The notes below the pieces were generated by a model. The model saw only the letters and a list, made by a program, of their open reading frames with translations. It was not told the origin of the DNA and did no database searches. From JBHJHP01 sp042219825 (lineage in GTDB: Bacteria; Bacteroidota; Bacteroidia; Bacteroidales; UBA5342): a DNA stretch of 64,000 nucleotides. The position numbers and the translations under genes were made by a program. This document shows, piece after piece, positions 61,560 to 64,000 of this stretch (positions are counted from its first letter, which is position 1; each line of letters opens with the position of its first letter). Location: NCBI RefSeq assembly GCF_042219825.1, contig NZ_JBHJHQ010000001.1, positions 434,001 through 498,000 on the forward strand, given 5' to 3'.

Positions 61560-63446
61560 ATGAGCCGGGAAATAAAATTTTCACTGCTATACAGAGATAT
61601 GTGGCAGTCGTCGGGTAAATATGTACCCAGGGTAGATCAGTTAACCAAAGTTGCACCACACATTGTTGAAATGGGATGTTTTGACAGGGTGGAAACCAAC
61701 GGTGGTGGTTTTGAGCAGATTAATCTTTTATTTGGTGAGAACCCTAATAAAGCGGTTCGTGAGTGGACCAAACCGTTTCACGAGGCCGGAATAAAGACGC
61801 ATATGCTTGAGCGCGCATTAAACGGCATCCGAATGACTCCGGTGCCTGCTGATGTACGTCGCTTATTTTTTAAGGTTAAAAAGGCGCAGGGAACAGATAT
61901 TGCGCGTTCTTTTTGCGGCTTAAATGACCCGAGAAACCTTGAGAACTCCATTAAGTTTGCCAAAGAGGCAGGAATGATCTCTCAGGCAGCATTAAGCATT
62001 ACATATTCACCGGTTCACACCGTTGAATATTATGTGGATCTGGCAGAAAAGCTCATTAAAATGGGTGCCGACGAGATCTGTGTAAAAGATATGGCCGGTA
62101 TCGGACGTCCGGTTTGGCTGGGTAAAATTGTAAAAGGCATTAAGAAAAATCATCCTGATATTATCATTCAGTACCATTCACATTCTGGACCTGGTTTTGC
62201 TCCTGCTTCCATTCTTGAAGTTGCCAAGGCCGGTGCCGATATCATTGATGTAGCCATGGAACCGCTTTCATGGGGAACAGGACATGTGGATATTCTAACC
62301 ATTCACGAAATGTTGCGTGATGCCGGATTCAAAGTACCCGATATTAATATGAAGGCTTATATGAAGGTTCGTGAACTGACGCAGGAATTTATTGACGATT
62401 TTCTTGGTCTGTACATCAATCCGAAAAACCGCTTCATGAATTCACTGCTTATTGGTCCGGGGCTTCCTGGCGGTATGATGGGTAGTTTAATGGCTGACCT
62501 TGAGAATAACCTGAAAAGTTTGAATAAATGGAAAGTTAAGCATAACGAAGCCGAACTGACTCAGGATGATCTTCTGATTAAGTTGTTTGATGAGGTTGCT
62601 TATGCATGGCCTAAATTAGGATATCCTCCATTAGTAACACCTTACAGTCAGTATGTTAAAAATGTCGCATTGATGAATGTGATGCAAATGGAAAAAGGTC
62701 AGGAACGCTGGTCCATGATTCCGGATTCGGTTTGGGATATGATTCTCGGCAAAACAGGGCAGGTTCCGGGTAAACTTGCGCCGGAAATTATTGCACTGGC
62801 CAAAGAACAGGGCAAGGAATTTTTTACAGGAATTCCACAAAATGAATATCCTGATGCCTTGGAAGACTTCAAAAAAGAGATGGATGAAAAAGGTTGGGAT
62901 TACGGACAGGATGATGAAGAATTGTTCGAACTGGCCATGCATCCGGAACAATACAGGGCGTATAAGTCCGGTAAGGCTAAAGAAGACTTTGAAGCTGATT
63001 TAAAAGCTAAAAAAGAAGCGTTGACTGCTGAGTCTGCTCCTGCAATTCAGGCAGCTGCACCGGCAATGGATACCACTCCTAAGCAGATGGTTGTATCTGT
63101 GGATGGTGAAAAATTTAATGTCACTGTATCTTACGGAAAGAGTTCCGGTTCTGCTCCGGTTCAGGAAACAAAAAAAGATGAAACTCCTGTAGTAGCAGCA
63201 CAACCAGCTCAGGGAAGTGCGGAAATTATTGCTCCGCTTGAAGGTAAATTTTATCTGGTGAAAAATGCCGGCGATAAAGCTGTAAAGGTTGGAGATAAAG
63301 TAAATGAAGGAGATTTGGTTGGTTACATCGAAGCCATGAAAACTATGAATGCCATTAAAGCTGATGTATCAGGTACAGTGGTTGAAATATGTTTTGATAA
63401 TGGTTCAGATGTTGAAGAAGACGATGTGCTCTTCAAGCTGGCTTAA
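61560..63446 (+). CDS. oadA: Oxaloacetate decarboxylase alpha subunit (carboxyltransferase + biotin domain)
   Basis: 628 aa. Carboxyltransferase barrel (about 1-480): metal residues in FSLLYRDMWQSSGKY, YHSHSGPGF (His-x-His) and the lysine in CVKDMAGI. The usual RDAHQS/RDGHQS motif here is RDMWQS, and HxHxT is HSHSGPG, which fits the Bacteroidota-type alpha subunit. Proline/alanine linker (about 500-560) then a biotin domain with EAMKTMNAIKA, biotin lysine near 594. It transfers CO2 from oxaloacetate to biotin; OadB decarboxylates carboxybiotin and pumps sodium. Confidence 0.9.
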   Translation: MSREIKFSLLYRDMWQSSGKYVPRVDQLTKVAPHIVEMGCFDRVETNGGGFEQINLLFGENPNKAVREWTKPFHEAGIKTHMLERALNGIRMTPVPADVRRLFFKVKKAQGTDIARSFCGLNDPRNLENSIKFAKEAGMISQAALSITYSPVHTVEYYVDLAEKLIKMGADEICVKDMAGIGRPVWLGKIVKGIKKNHPDIIIQYHSHSGPGFAPASILEVAKAGADIIDVAMEPLSWGTGHVDILTIHEMLRDAGFKVPDINMKAYMKVRELTQEFIDDFLGLYINPKNRFMNSLLIGPGLPGGMMGSLMADLENNLKSLNKWKVKHNEAELTQDDLLIKLFDEVAYAWPKLGYPPLVTPYSQYVKNVALMNVMQMEKGQERWSMIPDSVWDMILGKTGQVPGKLAPEIIALAKEQGKEFFTGIPQNEYPDALEDFKKEMDEKGWDYGQDDEELFELAMHPEQYRAYKSGKAKEDFEADLKAKKEALTAESAPAIQAAAPAMDTTPKQMVVSVDGEKFNVTVSYGKSSGSAPVQETKKDETPVVAAQPAQGSAEIIAPLEGKFYLVKNAGDKAVKVGDKVNEGDLVGYIEAMKTMNAIKADVSGTVVEICFDNGSDVEEDDVLFKLA

Positions 63447-63467
63447 TGACTTACGAATAGTAATATT

Positions 63468-64000
63468 ATGATATTAAGACGTTTATTTGAGATGACGGCG
63501 CTGTCTGAACTGGCAGCGAATCCTGGATATCTCCTCATGCTGGCAGTAGGTGCATTTCTCTTGTATCTTGGTATAAAGAAGCAGTACGAGCCGTTACTAC
63601 TGGTTCCTATTGGGATGGGGGTTATTTTAGCCAACCTGCCGGGTGGAACGATGGGAGTAGTACCCGCTGACTGGGTTCATACAGCTTTTTCAGGAATGGA
63701 TCCTGAAGCGATAAAAGCACTGGACCCTAAAGTTGTAGCTCATATGGCCGAACAATCATCTTATATGAATCTGTTTGAGATAGCGCATGAATACGGGATT
63801 ATGAATTTCCTGTACTACTCGCTGATTAAAACCGGACTACTTCCTCCATTGATTTTTATGGGAGTAGGAGCCTTAACAGATTTTGGTCCGATGTTGCGTA
63901 ACCTTAAACTTGCTTTCTTTGGCGCTGCAGCCCAGATTGGTATTTTTGCTGTTCTGTTTGGTGCTACAGCTGTTGGTTTTACGCCCAAAGAAGCAGGTTC
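63468..64000 (+). CDS. oadB: Oxaloacetate decarboxylase beta subunit (OadB), 3'-truncated
   Basis: 177 codons visible, open at the window end. FEMTALSELAANPGYLLMLAVGAFLLYLGIKKQYEPLLLVPIGMGVILANLPG, and YSLIKTGLLPPLIFMGVGALTDFGPMLRNLK are typical of sodium ion-translocating decarboxylase beta subunits. It pumps Na+ while decarboxylating carboxybiotin. 21 bases after oadA, same operon. Confidence 0.95.
   Translation, partial: MILRRLFEMTALSELAANPGYLLMLAVGAFLLYLGIKKQYEPLLLVPIGMGVILANLPGGTMGVVPADWVHTAFSGMDPEAIKALDPKVVAHMAEQSSYMNLFEIAHEYGIMNFLYYSLIKTGLLPPLIFMGVGALTDFGPMLRNLKLAFFGAAAQIGIFAVLFGATAVGFTPKEAG

Overview
The window looks like chromosomal DNA of an AT-rich Bacteroidota bacterium, most likely an anaerobic or fermentative member of the Bacteroidales/Marinilabiliales side of the phylum. 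The signs are the ribosomal block rpmB-rpmG-DUF4295-ftsY-rimO, many lipoproteins and Ala-Gln-ending signal peptides, DUF6702, DUF3857 and MORN-type proteins, a bifunctional OlsF-like ornithine lipid synthase, the Bacteroidota -7 promoter box TAnnTTTG at several gene starts, and a C4/pyruvate metabolism set: one-polypeptide pyruvate:ferredoxin oxidoreductase, ATP-dependent PEP carboxykinase and a sodium-pumping oxaloacetate decarboxylase. The lineage call is inference from gene content. No rRNA, tRNA, CRISPR array or intact insertion sequence was seen.

Layout. 1-8512 is the end of a surface polysaccharide operon, very AT-rich and tightly packed: glycosyltransferases, a Wzy-like polymerase, an O-antigen ligase-like protein with an extra C-terminal domain, two GNAT/FemAB-like acyltransferases, a PglC-like initiating sugar transferase and a PglE-like aminotransferase. 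A broken DUF2059 gene and a perfect 32-bp palindromic terminator close it. 9043-13817 holds nifJ and a DUF4143-type ATPase. 13818-21272 carries a palindromic repeat element, TraB/GumN, a dienelactone hydrolase-like protein, a lipoprotein/PepSY pair, a FUSC transporter and pckA. 21547-25530 holds OlsF, an Rrf2 regulator and a GH13 amylase.

25586-38075 is rich in envelope proteins: a putative zinc peptidase/propeller/barrel fusion; a three-gene operon of a TPR-MORN protein followed by one active-looking and one catalytically dead transglutaminase-like DUF3857 protein; and HupE coupled to DUF6702. 38729-45987 holds an orphan PstS-like lipoprotein, DUF2007, an acyltransferase-3, a propeller protein, a DUF885 peptidase and a transglutaminase/TPR protein. 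46066-47652 encodes a lipoprotein clearly related to cholesterol-dependent cytolysins but lacking their cholesterol-recognition signature. Two perfect 11-bp direct repeats, 21 bp apart, lie upstream of its -7 box. This is the most interesting locus in the window.

48337-54672 holds MarC, an OhrR-like regulator next to glutathione peroxidase, an alcohol dehydrogenase, RidA, and hflK-hflC-metallo-hydrolase. 54848-57820 is the ribosomal/translation/targeting cluster. 58999-60982 is a set of small lipoproteins, one of them frameshifted. 61294-64000 is the oxaloacetate decarboxylase operon, cut by the window end.
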